Shown here: positions 31,278 through 44,200 of the stretch, piece by piece | How the letters are laid out: every line of letters begins with the position of its first letter | Position numbering within the stretch: position 1 is the first letter of the stretch | From: Selaginella moellendorffii | Lineage: Eukaryota; Streptophyta; Lycopodiopsida; Selaginellales; Selaginellaceae | NCBI RefSeq assembly: GCF_000143415.4 | Contig: NW_003314268.1 | Span: 717,389 to 781,388, forward strand | DNA length: 64,000 bases | Direction of reading: 5' to 3' | Notes under the pieces: model-generated | What the model was told of the DNA's origin: nothing | The model's input: the letters and a program-made list of their open reading frames with translations, nothing else | Database searches by the model: none | Program-made: the position numbers and the translations under genes

Positions 31278-34231
31278 CGTCTTTAAGCTGCTCAATCTTT
31301 GCTGCTCGATCTTAGCTGTTTCAGCCTGCTCCCTTTCTCTCCAAGTTTTAAAATCATCTTACAGTTTTCCATTCCCACTTGCTCGATTCTTATGATCTCT
31401 GACGCTGGTTTTATCTTTCGCTGCTTCAAGTCCTGCTCCACCCTCATTTACATATTCTTCTGGCGGCCTCCTATGATCTGGACCAAGTTGGCAGTCAGAC
31501 TATTTTCCAAATAGAAAAGAAACATAATCTCTCAACTCACAAGTTGGCCAGAATAAGCAGCTCCTTAGCGTAGTCTCTGAGATGTTTTATTTATTTAGTC
31601 TCGAAGAGACGGCCTCCAACGATCTGGACCAAGTTGGAGCTCAGAAGATATTCCACCAGAGGAGAAAATTAAAAAACAAAAAAATACCATAGGATTTGTT
31701 GCTGATACTAAAGGAGCTACCATCACAATTTGTGTGTCGCTGCAGCTTGCTTCTTCTGTTTAACAACACGGATGAAATGAATGGAAGAGGAAAAAACGAA
31801 TGACTCTACGTACCCTCGGTCCACATTTCTCGATTGTAAAGGTGGCCATTGAACCTCTGAATCGCTTTGCACCAGCTTCCACGTTCCATGAAACTCGTCC
31901 GATCTTCTGTCTTTATGACTCTAGCTTCGTCTTAGAGTTCGCTCCAGCTCTTGTAGTCTCCGCATGTCAGGGGCGAACATCAGCCGTTTTTCAGTCTTTG
32001 TGAAGCCGAACCTCTGGCTCCGCCGCCACAAGCAGTTTCTTCGAGTTCGAGATCATCTTGCCATCATCATCTTCTATCATCCAAGCACCTGTAAGAGTGA
32101 TCCTGGACAGCATTGAAGCTCTCGTCCCGTTTCCGTCAACTAGAGAGCTTTGTCTTTGATCCGTCTTGGCATCTCATCTTCTCCTTCATCTCGCTGTTCT
32201 CACGCCAACGTTTGATGGACTCTTCTCCACTCGGCTGGCTGACTGCTCCGATCTCGGCCACTGTCTCGGCGAGCTCCGCTTGAGAAGCCCAGATCTTGAC
32301 AAAATTATCTGCTATCTCCCGATTGATCAAGATATCTCCGAAACTTTGGAGTCGAGGGAGGATATCTCCTCGAAGAGGTTGATCTTCTCTTGACTTAGAA
32401 GTGTGGAGACTGGTCTCTGGCGCTTTGGAGGCTTGCTACTGCTTCCCTGTGCTGCTCGAGCTGTCAGTACTTGGCTTGCACCTCTGTTCTGTATTTGACT
32501 CTCGAGAGCTGGTTACTTCTTGAACTTCCATTCTCGTTTCTTCGACGTGCTTAGAACCTCTGGCAGTTAGGGAATGCTTCCGCCACTTCAGGCCTTGATC
32601 GTGCTGAGAAGCTTGAGCGGAAGCATGCAAAAACACAGCTTCCTGCGAAGCCAGATGCTCCTTCTTGTCGCATGTAGCGTCCATCTGATCCGTCAAACCT
32701 CTGCTCTCACATCGGTTCTCCTCGGCTTGTCTTCTTCATCCTTCAGAGCTCCTCGCCCAAAGCTTTGCTTTGCATCTGGCACGTCTCTCTCTCCTCCAGC
32801 GCCTCGAGTCCCGTGATCCTCTCCATCAGCTGCCAGTTACTTGCTTCTCCAGCCTCGCCTTTGCGCTTCCAAACTCCGCCATCACGTGCTCTCGCCGAGA
32901 GCTCCACCTCGTGCAGCGGATTCGACTCCGTCAGCCATTATCCCCTGGGGCTTCTCCTTCAAGAACTTCTGTCCGAACACTTCCCTCATTCCACCAGATG
33001 ACAGAGAACGTCTAGCGTAGTCTGTCTTATAGTCTCTGCAGCCATCCGAAACCCCAGTCACGAGGAGCTTCAGCTATATCGTCTTCTCGCCATCTTGCAG
33101 CCATCTGACACTGGTTTACGTCGTTCCTCGCTACTATCATGGACAGCCTTACCGCAGCAGGCGCTCCTGAATCATCTCCGTCCACTGGAAAGCCGAGAAG
33201 ATAGATCCCTCCTTGCTCCAGACACTGTAGAGTGTAGCCCAACTTGATCCATTGATCTTCTCTTGACTTAGAAGAGTGTGGAGGCGGGCTAGCCTGTTTA
33301 GATGCCGAAGTTTGATGGACTCTGCTGCACTTCCAGCCGACTGCTCCGCCTGGAGCCTCGTCAACCGCCGCTTTCGACTCTCCATCTCGGCCACCATCTT
33401 CCGAAACTTTCAATTCCAGTCGTTGATCTTCCCTCGACTTAGAGTGTGGAGACTGGTCTTTAGCTCAGACTTGACGCTTTAGTGACCTGCTACTGTGGTG
33501 CTCGACTTGCTTGGATATTTGGCCACAGCTCCGAGTTTTCCCGCTCCAACTTTTGGATTTGATTTCCCTTGAAGCAATCTGACACTGAGTTCTTTGCTGA
33601 TACTTTCATCCGAGCAGCTGTACGAGCATTCCTGGACAGCCCTGACCCGTTTTCAAAGTCTCTGTCAACTAGAGAGCTCTACCAGATGACAGAGAACGTC
33701 GAGTGTAGTCTGTCTTATAGTCTCTGCAGCCCTCTCTGTGAATCCGAATACCCCCACCGTCACGAGCAGCTTCAGCCGTATCATATTCTCGCCATCACCA
33801 TCTCGTTGCAGTCGTTCCCTTGCTACTATTCCTTCAAGCTGTGAACATTATACCGCAGCAGTATCTCCTGTCTCATCTCCGTCGACTGGAAAGCTGATAA
33901 GATAGATCTCTCCTTGCTCCAGACACTGTAGAGTGTAGTCAAACTTGATCCATTGATCTTCTCTTGACTTAGAAGAGTGTGGAGGCTGGTCGCTGGCCTG
34001 TTTAGACGCCTGAAGTGTGATGGACTTCTCCGCCTGGAGCCCTGAGACACGGTTGTCACGCACTGCTTTCACGTCTTGGACAGTTGCAAATCTTTGGAGT
34101 CGAGTCCTCGAGAAGGTCGATCTTCTCTCGACTTAACTGGTCTATAGCTTTAGTGGCCTCCTCCTGTGCTGCTCAACTTGCTTGGAGATCCAACTTCTGG
34201 ATTTGACTCTTGAGAGTTGGCTTCTCCGATG
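31278..34231 (-). pseudogene. Tandemly duplicated coiled-coil exon tract (block 2)
   Basis: Nearly base-identical to 12280-15233, including the tandem duplication with a period of about 0.7 kb (33002 onward) and the same frame breaks. I noticed only a handful of single-base changes, for example at 32965, 33369 and 33777. Confidence 0.5.
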
Positions 34232-35924
34232 CTAGAGTCCGAGCACTGGCCTCCAGTTGACCAATCCTTGCAGCCAACTTCTCGAGCTCGGAGCCAACTT
34301 CATTTCTCGTTTCTTCGACGTGCTTAGAACAGTTTGCTCGTGTTCTCTTCTCAGGTAAACCCAGGGTCTAGTCGTCTTAGAGTTCGCTCCAGCCCGGCCG
34401 ATCATCTTCTCGCCATCATGGTTCCGACAAAACAAACACTCATCGTTCACTTCAGCTCTCTACAACAAACACGGAAGTTATGGCCATCTGGAATCTGGAA
34501 GGTATATCAAACTTACCTGTCTCCTCTTGAATTCTGCAACAAAATCTCTCCCCGCACGATCATATAGTTCTTTTGCCTCCTTCACGAAGACCACCTCGCC
34601 GGACTGAAGCTTCTTCCACGGTTTCCTCTCACTCGGGATCCTATCCAGCATTTTCTGGAGCCTCATCATCTTCCGCGCTCGCTTGATCCTCTCTCGGTCG
34701 CTGGATTTGCCGTTGAGCTCCTCGTAAAGCTGCTCGGTGAGTCTGATCAGAATCCGGAGCGCGCTAACACTCCAAGACTTTTCCTCGTGCTTCTCCTCTT
34801 CTGTTTCCTCGCGCTTTTCCTCTTCCAAGCTGCGGATCTTCTTCTCGGTTTTTCCCCTCTGGTTTAGCCACCGGTTTGCCTTGTGGAAAGCTTCGAGATA
34901 CGCGAACTCAACATAGCCCCCTCGGCCATCGCTAAGATGGGTTTCACTCCGCCGTCGGGTGCCGTCGGGAAGAATGTCCTCCGCTGAGGAAGAGAAGCGA
35001 ACCATCTTCGGCCTGGAACCTGCAAGTCCAGAAGGCCATCGTGAGTCACAGTAGAAGAAGAATGCGAGAAGCAAAAGGAACCATACCTGGACGACGACCC
35101 CCGGCTGGCAGTAGAATTGGCTTGGGTCGCTGCTCCTCCTGCTTGGGTTTGTCATTCTCCTGCTGCTTCATCTTCTCTTGATCGTCTTCCCGTTCCAGAG
35201 GCTGCTTGATCGGCTTGATCATCTGCTCCTCCTCTTGTTCCAGCTGCTGCTTCATCGGCTTCATCCGCTGCTCCTCCTCCTGTTCCTGCTCTTGCTTCAT
35301 CGGCTTGATCGGCTTGATCGGCTGATTCGGCTGATTCTTCTCCTCTCGTTCCAGCTGCGGCTGCTCCTTGTGACCTTGCTCCTGTTTCACCTCGCGCCTG
35401 AGTTCCTTCGTCTCATGGGCTTCTTTCTCCTGCTCCTCCTCGCTCAGCTGCTCAGCTTTCTTCTCTTGCTCCTCCTCCTTCAGCTGCTTCTCGGCTTCCT
35501 TTTCCTCCTCTTGTTCCAGCTTCATCGGCTTCATCTGATCGGCTTCTTTCTCCTCCTCGTTCACCTGCTCGGCTGTCTTCTCTTCCTTCAGCTGCTCCGC
35601 TTTCTTCTCTTGATTCTCCTCTTCGTCCTCTTTCTCTTGTTCCGGCTTGATCGGCTTGATCGGCTCCTTGTGCCCTCGCTCCTGTCGTATCGCTTCTAAG
35701 ACGATTTTCACCTCGTGCCTGAGTTCCTTCAACTTCAAGGCGGCGGCGTCCATGGCTTCTCCCGAGACGGCCTCACAGACACGATCTTGGACCTTCAGCT
35801 TCGAGGCCGCCGCGTCCATGGCTTCCGGGTGGACCTTGTTGTCGCCCTTGTGCGCCTTTTTTGGTCGAAAGAGAGACCACAAACCTGTGACGCATCCACT
35901 GCGCTCCTGCTCTGTTCGCGCCAT
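34232..35924 (-). CDS. Charged coiled-coil protein of unknown function (three exons), copy 2
   Basis: Exon 1 is 35924-35087, intron 1 is 35086-35020, exon 2 is 35019-34517, intron 2 is 34516-34460 (57 bases, eight shorter than in copy 1), exon 3 is 34459-34232. The 292-codon open frame containing exon 1 translates identically to copy 1. In exon 3 one Leu becomes Ser (VLSTSKKREM). Domain content and uncertainty about the 3' end are as for copy 1. Being intact in two copies weakly favours a real gene, but the copies may simply be recently homogenised. Confidence 0.6.
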
Positions 35925-36023
35925 AGCTTGCCCTTTGCAAAATGCCTTTAATGCCCTAACCCTTACTAAATCTATTTCACTTTAATGCGTTCGTTTACAT
36001 TTCTCGGCAGTGACTTAGGCAGC

Positions 36024-36245
36024 GCCCTGGCTCTTGAAACTCAGGCACGCTGGAACCAGCTCACAGGCTGCATCCCAGAAGATGTTTACACACTCTCATC
36101 TCTCAATATCTAGACTTGAGTCTGGAACAAGTCCCTGGAGCTGGTTTCTAATGCTTCCAGCTTGAGAGTGCTGATCAAACCAGCTACTGGATACCATCTG
36201 ACCTCAGTAAACTTTCCAGAAGAAAACAAAGAAACGAGATGGTAG
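36024..36245 (+). pseudogene. Leucine-rich-repeat gene fragment (block 2)
   Basis: Same sequence as 17034-17255, with the same stop codons after the NQLTG.IP segment. A relic of an LRR receptor-type gene. Confidence 0.5.
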
Positions 36246-36520
36246 CTATAGTAAGTACAGTCTTTATGTGCTTTCTTTGTTGGTGAATGTTTAGATGCTT
36301 ACCCTAGATGTGCCATTCTTAACATGCAAACTTTTTGACATGACAAAACTTCAAGAGCATTGAATTCACAAGGTAAGTGCTCTCTATCATTCTCCTTAAA
36401 GCTTATGCTTTACGTCATGCAGGAAAATGCAAGTCAATTTTGGTCATGTTTGCTGTTGAGCTGCATCTTGTTACCAAGCACACATACTTCTGCCACCAAT
36501 TTGCTTTTTGAAACTTTTGT

Positions 36521-36811
36521 ATGACATTGAATTTAGCAGACACAAAACTTTTTATTTGTTCTTTTTTAGATACAACGTCCTATGAGTCCATTCTGAGTTC
36601 ATCGTCAAGCTCAGGTGGTTCAGAGGAAGGAGGAGAAGCTGTTTTTAGTGATGGAGAGCATGTGGAGTTCGAGGACAATATTAGGGATGATGCTGTTGCT
36701 TATATGGTGGAAGAATCGTCATCAGATGGAGATCAAGATGCAGAGAAACTTATTTTCGGTCTCAAGGAGATATTTGATTTCAACCATATCCCACTAAAGA
36801 AGCAATCTTGA
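36521..36811 (+). other. Acidic serine-rich open frame (block 2, longer form)
   Basis: A 96-codon frame. It shares 70 or so codons with 17531-17767, then continues GDQDAEKLIFGLKEIFDFNH to a stop. An upstream TTTTTTAG could serve as a splice acceptor. The composition is acidic and Ser-rich, with no known domain. Downstream, 36812-37350 is AT-rich sequence with no gene. Confidence 0.35.
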
Positions 36812-37433
36812 ATTCTGAATAAAGAAGAACAGTATTTCTATGTATTACAAACAATGCTTTATGAGGGATGCAAGTTGTCTAGCTTCCCACCTTCAACAAC
36901 TTCAAATAATACACTGTTATGACCCAGCACTAAATAACAAAGACAAAGACGTTTAACCTTGCATAAACTATGTTATGCCTTCTCTTGAGGTTCCTTTAAT
37001 TATTCTATATATAGTTGAGTTATCAAATAGTGATTAAAAGTCTCTTCCTTTAATCAGAATAGTTTTTTTTGTCATCTTTACTTTGCAAATTTTGCAACTT
37101 TTTAGTATTTAACTTAATGCTAATAAAAGATTAACTATTCTTTTTTCTTTATTACTTATTCTTCAATTGTGAATAATCAGTTTTATAATATCCAAGTTCA
37201 CCACAATGATGATATAAATTGGTGATGATCATAAATTTGGAGTCTAACTTGCCACAACACTTGATACAATCCTTTCTACTAAGCAAAGAGCCCTTTAGGT
37301 AAATTATATACTATAAATTTTGAAAAATAAACAAATACCAATCATCCCTAGATATGTATAATAATGAGAATTATAACATCGCTCCAAGTAGTTATAAGTT
37401 AAATAAGTTAAATAAACTTCGCTCCAACCAGCA

Positions 37434-38270
37434 TCCTAATGACAGGATCAGCATGCAAAACGGAGCCAAATGAAGTCTAATGCTATTTTGGCATACCAAT
37501 AGCCTAACATAAAGACATAGGTACTTCACCAGTTAGCATGGTGTGAAACTTGGGCTTAGACCTAAGCCAAATGCAAAACAAAGACAAGCATGTAAGCAGG
37601 AGTTAAACTATGTCTCAGGTTGATCGGCTATGCGCGACCTACCCACTGTCCCTACTATACATTTGGAACCCCCCATAGCCTCCCTCCCCCCCCTTTGAGG
37701 AGCACACGCTTTAGGCTTTCACCCCAAGCCTCCCTTAGTACTAGAAGTTAGTCTCTAGAACAAGCTTGAAACTTACTAAATATGGAATGTTCTTAGATTG
37801 CAAATTTGGACACGAGACGAACATCATTGTGTTAATGAATCTCTACATTCCGTAAATATGCCAAATAAGTAAATTTAGACACTTTTTATAAATAATATTT
37901 GGGACCAAAATGAGACTAACACAAAAGGTATGATAGCAAGGGTGTTTGGCAGACACGATAAACTATCATCTAGCAATATTGAGGGACCAAACTCAATATT
38001 GTGCGGGTTCTTAATACTAGCAAGTACAAGCCAATGACACAAGTTTCTCAAACTAGGCCAAGTATGCTCAGCAAGAAACACATAGAGGTTCTTACCTTAT
38101 ATTTATCCAATCTAAGTGCATGGTTATTGACCAATTTCTCAACTAGCCCAAGTGGGAACTGATAACAGGTCCAACAATACTGACCTCCTGCTATCATGGC
38201 AGTAAGGAAATTGTGTCCGTAAGGACTAGCCGACAAGTAACTTTCGATACCCAAAGTCACATTCGTGACA
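37434..38270 (-). mobile_element. Truncated solo LTR, same insertion as 17868-19016
   Basis: An LTR remnant in minus orientation. Its right end (..CATTCGTGACA then ACTTT at 38271-38275) matches the solo LTR of unit 1, so both descend from one insertion. About 300 bases of its left end are missing and replaced by roughly 80 bases of unrelated filler (37350-37433). It differs from the unit 1 copy by many C/T and G/A changes. Confidence 0.8.
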
Positions 38271-38450
38271 ACTTTATACTCCACATAACATTACTATTAT
38301 CTCATTTATATGTGGCAAAAGTGTTTAACAAACTTTGCTCCAAGTAGTGCAAGAATGGTCATCAAATATTAATCCCAGGTCCTAATATTATCAACTTATA
38401 GCAATCATAAAAGTAAACTCAACTCTATTAGCAATGTTAGATCATGCTAT

Positions 38451-38881
38451 TTCCATATTGAATTAGCAACACTTCTATTTCCATATTAAATTTACCAATC
38501 CTTTCATTGTGTAAACCAGCTATTCCATGTAAGGCAACTAGTCATCCATTCATACCGTAGTCCCACAGTGGATACCTTCATTCGTGGATACTCTACTAAG
38601 AGGAAGGATGTACGCATGGATGCCCAATACATACGATTTCAAATTTAGAAGTAGGAATATATGTTGCTCAAGGGTATATTATATTTTTAAGTAACCACTA
38701 ATTAATAGGATTTGAACCCGTGCCATTTGTTCCGATACCACACTATCTTTCTCCCTTTAAACCAACTGGAAAAGGATGAGAGAACCCTTAATGGCTATTT
38801 TATCCTTATTTATTCCTGAAAGTTCCAAAAATCCACAATAACAATATATCCAAATTTCATCCCATGATCACATGCATTACA
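38451..38881 (-). mobile_element. TRIM-like element, partial (unit C)
   Basis: Internal region plus 5' LTR. The minus-strand LTR starts TGTAATGCATG at 38881, with CTAGC following at 38882-38886. The primer-site region is at 38729-38740. The 3' LTR is deleted. Confidence 0.6.
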
Positions 38882-38886
38882 CTAGC

Positions 38887-39610
38887 AAAATTCTTCCACT
38901 TTAATAATGAAAAGACTGCAACATAATCACCTTTTAACAATGTCTAAAAACTATGCAAATACGCATAAATCTTTTTGAAAGTTTTGTTTTCATGGAGTAG
39001 TTCACCTCCATTAGTTGCAACATATGGCTAATATACATAATAGAATTATATTAACCAAACACAATCATGCTCTTTTGCAACAACACACCTTTGAGATAAT
39101 GTCAAAAGCATTTACAAAAGGTTGAGTGTAGTTAAAATACTCAAAAACTAGAAAAATTGTCAACACATCTTTAAGATCTACGAATGTCTATTCACAATCC
39201 CAAATTAGATGAAAAATAATATGAACAACTTCATTAATGCTTGCAATGATAAAAAAGACAATAACATGAAAAAGATATTACACCTTGCCAAGAAAGTGCT
39301 GCATGTTGTTCATGCACTTTGGAGTAGAAAACTTCATAACATCCACAAGTATGTCAGAATCAATTTGTAAATTTCCATGAAAAATATAATACTCAAGATA
39401 TATGCATTTTAACCGTATTAATGTCAAATTAACTTCCTATAGCTGATCCCAATGTTTTACAAACATCACAAGTGTGTTCCTCCTATGTCCCCTTAAAGTG
39501 GATCAAGACATTATCAATGAAATTAATAGTCACCTTTAACATATTATAAAGAATATCATCCAAAAAGTTTCCAAAGAATTATTCAATCTATACAGCATCA
39601 TAAAAATTCA
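38887..39610 (-). pseudogene. Ty3/gypsy reverse transcriptase-RNase H remnant (unit C)
   Basis: Homologous to 347-1060 and 21203-21925 with the same motif order. Stops and shifts are present. It has the empty site for the MITE found in unit B. Confidence 0.7.
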
Positions 39611-40071
39611 TATAAATTAAATGGGTTATAGAAGTAATATTTAAAACATCCTCATGTAAGCAACTAAATCACTTAACCACACATTTGACCACTTGGAGGA
39701 GTTTCACTCACCATTTTTATAAATTTTATTCCCATCTTAAGAACTTGCTAGCCTCATGAATGACTTGTATGCCACTCAACTTTTGCACTTGGTCCAAATG
39801 CTCTAAATGTCCAATCCCACAATAAACACCTAAAGATACCAATAACATATCATCCTATTATACTAAAGTTATATCCATTCACCTTTATTTAATTGGTAGC
39901 CTAGAACCACCTATACCACAATGTTGTCTCCCAAAGATTAGGCCATCTGTCCATGAGTGGTCATCTTATGACCACATTTTAGCTTCCTTAAGATGCCTAG
40001 AGACATAGAAAACACCCTTCTTTAATATCCCTTTTTCAGTCTCTATCTAATCCCTTTTCATCCATAGTTGT

Positions 40072-41204
40072 TGTCGCGAATGTGACTTTGGGTATCGAAA
40101 GTTACCTGTCGACTAGTCCTTACGGACACTCTTACCTTACTGCCACGATGGTAGGAGGTCGGTATTGCTAGGCCCGTTATCAGTCTCCGCCTAAGCTAGT
40201 TGAGAAACTGGTTTTCGCGTGTGCACTTGACCAGATGGGCATAAGGATGGAATTCCTACGTGCTATTTGTCAAGCATACTTGACCTGGTTAGAGAAACTC
40301 ATTCGTTGATTTGCATTTGCTAGTTTTGGGAACCCCCGCGATATTGAGATTGGTCCCTCAATATCGCTAGATGATAGCTTACCGTGTCTGCCAAACACCC
40401 TTGCTACCATGCCCTTTGTGTTAATCTCATTTCGGTCCCAAACGCTATTTATGGAAAGTGTCCAGATTTGCTCATTTGGCATATCTACGGAATGTAGAGA
40501 TCGGTCGTTTGTCCCATGTCCAAATTCACAATCTAGGGACATTCCATATTTAGTGTCCCAAAGACTAACTCCTGATATTAAGGGAGGCTTAGGGTGAAAG
40601 CCCAAAGCGTGTGTTCCTCAACGGGGGGGGCGGGGGGGGGGGGGGGGCTTTGGGGGGTTCCAAATGTATAGTAGGGATAGTGGGTAGGTCGGGCATGGCC
40701 GACTAACCTAAGGCATAGTTTAGCTCCCGCTTGCGTGTCTGTCCTTGTTCTGCGTCCGGCTTGGGTCTAAGCCCAAGTTCCATTCCATGCTAGTTGGTGG
40801 AGTACCCATGTTCTCGCGTTAGGCCACCGGTATGCCGAAATAGCGCCAGACTCCGTTTGGCTCCGTTTTGTGTGCTGGTCTTGGCATTGGAATGTTGGTT
40901 ACTCTAGGACTGTTCCAAGTTGCTCCAGGCTCCTGTCCCTTCGCTCCTTAGGCTTTATGCTCAGGAGTTCCTCCGTGGTTCGGTTCCATCACTCCTTGGC
41001 TCCACGCTTGGGAGTTTGGCACTGTTCCTTCGTTTAGTGGCCCAAGGCGCTAAACCTCAGGTTCCTATGGACACATTGCATGGACACGTGGCATGTGACA
41101 TGTGGCATCTGTCACGTGGCACAAAGAGGGTTTAGGTTCCGCTTCGTGGTATTATCCTATGGTAAATCACCATACGATAAAGGGTCAAAACCACGTACGC
41201 TACA
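40072..41204 (+). repeat. 5' LTR of the LARD-like element
   Basis: It starts TGTCGCGAATG and ends CGTACGCTACA. It contains a guanine run (8 G, C, 16 G at 40623-40647), two CACGTGG boxes near 41085 and 41117, and near its end an imperfect copy of the LTR hairpin with one mismatch. Two small deletions relative to the 3' LTR lie near 40500 and 40549. Confidence 0.9.
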
Positions 41205-41206
41205 TT

Positions 41207-41218
41207 TGGTATTAGATG
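41207..41218 (+). promoter_or_regulatory. Primer-binding site of the LARD-like element
   Basis: TGGTATTAGATG, two bases after the 5' LTR, matches 9 of 12 bases of the plant tRNA-iMet site TGGTATCAGAGC. Confidence 0.6.
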
Positions 41219-44200
41219 ATGAATCTCAGTGAGTACTATTCAATGAGATTGGGCAACTAGTCTCGTTGCATACGCAAAGATGAAAACGATGATCCAAGTG
41301 GGTACACGTTTGGTGCAAAGGGTTCACATTCATTCCTTGGGTATGGTTTTGGTTATCTTTTGTACCTAATAATGTGAGCTTGCTCTTGGGCTCATAGGAT
41401 AGATTTGAGATGCTCCGTTAGCACGAGTTTACGCTTGGGCTCGTGTGTGAGGCATATTAGCAACTCAAGGTTACGTTTTCAGTTGGTAGGATTAATGTTA
41501 GCCTATCGGTCGTTCTATGGGTTGTTCCAATGGTTCTATAAGTTGTTCCATGTACCGTGGGTAAAAGCAAACCTTCCCTAGGTTTGCTATAAGTGGCAAA
41601 TATGCTAATCCATAGCTGTTTAGCATGACACTAGTGGATCCTTCTTAGGCATGATTACAAGTGGATCAATCAAGACTGTAGGGATTAGTCTATTGGTTCA
41701 AGTAGTCATTGCTGTGCTCTCTCATAAACTTCTCTTGGATTGGACTGAAGGTAGTGTGAAAGCAAGCTTGAGGTGTAGTCAAAGATGAGACCGAAAGGAG
41801 AGTCATCAGGGACGAAGGATCAAACACGTAAATCATGTTCTCTTCTTGGAGAGATAATTCGCAACGAGGTGTGACCCATTGCCCGTTTTCACATCATGCA
41901 ATCAAGAGCCCCTACCTTAATGCATGTTGGAAATGATGGTCTTGTAAATGGTGAGTCATGGGATGGATAGCAGTTGAAGTGCTAAACCATTTTGTCTAGG
42001 CTTGCTATTAGAAGACTTGGGTTGCAATGCTCAATTCTTTTCTGGGGAACCTTGCTATTGCTCCTTGAGTAACTTGGTGTTGGATTAGTTTTGAGTTTGG
42101 TCGGAAAGAGAGTGGCATAAGCTTGTCTGTGTTGTGAATAAAAGTTAGTGGTTCTGGGTGTTGTAAATCACTATCAGTGGAGTGTGGCATTTATGTTACA
42201 TTTTGTCGAATCGAGTTGACACTTGATACTCACATAAACTTTTGTAGTAATGACATTGGCATTGCTCATTATGTTACTCAATTTATGATCAAATCATTGT
42301 GATACTTATATCATATCCATGTGATAATGAGCGATGTGTTTACGAAGTTGCTTGGTTAAACGATGATCAACCCCAAAGTGGTTGATGGTGAAGCTAGTCT
42401 ACTTGCACGAAGTAGCATTGTAGTAGCTTTGACTGGATCCTTGATGGTGGTCCATTATGCTAAGCTTAAGTTGGTTCCTTGGTTCCTTGAGGATTTGCCC
42501 ATAAGGTGTTGGAAAAAGGGTTGTAACATTCATTTGCTATAGCTCATTAGTTGATCCGTTAACACTTGAAGTAGATTGTTAGATAGAGAAGGTGTGAGGT
42601 TGAGGCATTGACATTACTAGCATTTGTGTTAGTGGAAGTGGCATTGTTATTTTAAGTGATGAGGAAGTTTCCTTAGAGTTTGATTTTCCATGTCATTTTT
42701 CTTGTTAGTGTTTTAGTTTCACATTGAATCTTGAAAGTGGTTAAAGAAGAGTGTTAGTGCAATGTGGATATCCGAAGATGTGGTCTTCGTGATCAAGCCT
42801 TGGATGTTCCATTTGCATTTTACAGATGTCAGTGTTGGATGTCAAAAGAATGGGCAAAAAGATGTTCAAGGCTTAAACATACTATGGGTGATGAGAATTT
42901 GTGTTGGGGTGAACCTATGTGAAGTTGTTAATAGGAGGAAGTTGATTTAGTCTTGAAAGTTTGTATTCTTAGACTGAGAGTCATTCTTTCTCTAGGATGG
43001 AAATTTTCTACAAATTTTCTTAGATTTATCCAATAGCTGATTTGTTGATCACTTTGCTCGAAAACCATTCCGTTTTCGTAAGCCAGTACAAACTAGTGAA
43101 AGGGTTGGAGTTGACTTTGGTTGGCTTAGACCTTAGTAGGTAATTTGTATGATGCAGCCCGAAAAGGATGCTAACTTTTGGGGCTAAGGCAATTGAGTTG
43201 GATAGATCTAGAGTTGGTGTAGAAAAGTGGCCATTGCACTTTTCCAGAAAGGTGACCTTTGTGCCTTTCTTTTGTAGCATTATGCTTGGTGGCAGGTTGC
43301 ACTTTGCATTTCGTTAGACTCTATGAGAGTAATGAGCTCTCACTGATCTTGACTTGGTCTTGGTGGCCCTACGCCTTGGCTAAGGATGGTGATGTTCAAC
43401 TTAGTTGTTTGTAATTGAGATGTTGGTACCCATACTATAACTTTGTTTAAGTGGAGGTTGTGTACCGATATGAGTCCATTTCGTAGTTTTCACTTTAGTT
43501 TCGACTAAATATTGATTACGCATAGCTAGCCTTTTCAAGGCATGCTCAGAGCCGTTGGCTAAATGTATTAGTGAGCTTATTGCGGTTGAGTTGGATTCGA
43601 GTGGTCATTTAGTTTGTGCTTATCAATGAACCTTTATCTCGTATCTGGGGTATTACGTTCATGTTGAATAAGTATATGATTTGATGACAAGAGTTAGTGT
43701 TTGGGTCTTGTGAAGGCAAGTTGAAGAGTGATTGTTAGTTGCCTTGCAACTAATGGTTGCTTATAGACTTCGTCGAGGACCTCTGATACTTGCTTCACTT
43801 GATGATGATTTAGCGGTGATGAGTTGCTTTACCGGATGGTGTTGTTAGACTTACATGGGTTTTCCATGTTGGCATGTCGATTTTACCTCTGTTGATATCA
43901 TTTGGTTGTGTTTAGTTCATAGTGTTAGATTTCATTGAGTCTTGGACATGGTGATTCACTCCTTGAGGAAATGTTATCTGTACCTGAGTAATGTTGAAGG
44001 ATTGGTCTCGGATACTAACTAAAGTATCTTCGACCTTGGTTAGCTTGGTTGCTAGAGAGCTTTGAGTGGTAATACATTCGTGCTTTCTTTTAGCTTTGTT
44101 CTAGTGTTGATGGCATTGAAGTGATGCTTTGTCGTTGACATTGTTGATGTTGAGATTTTAGTGAAATGAGATGTCTCTCCGCAAGATTGATGTCGAGTTT

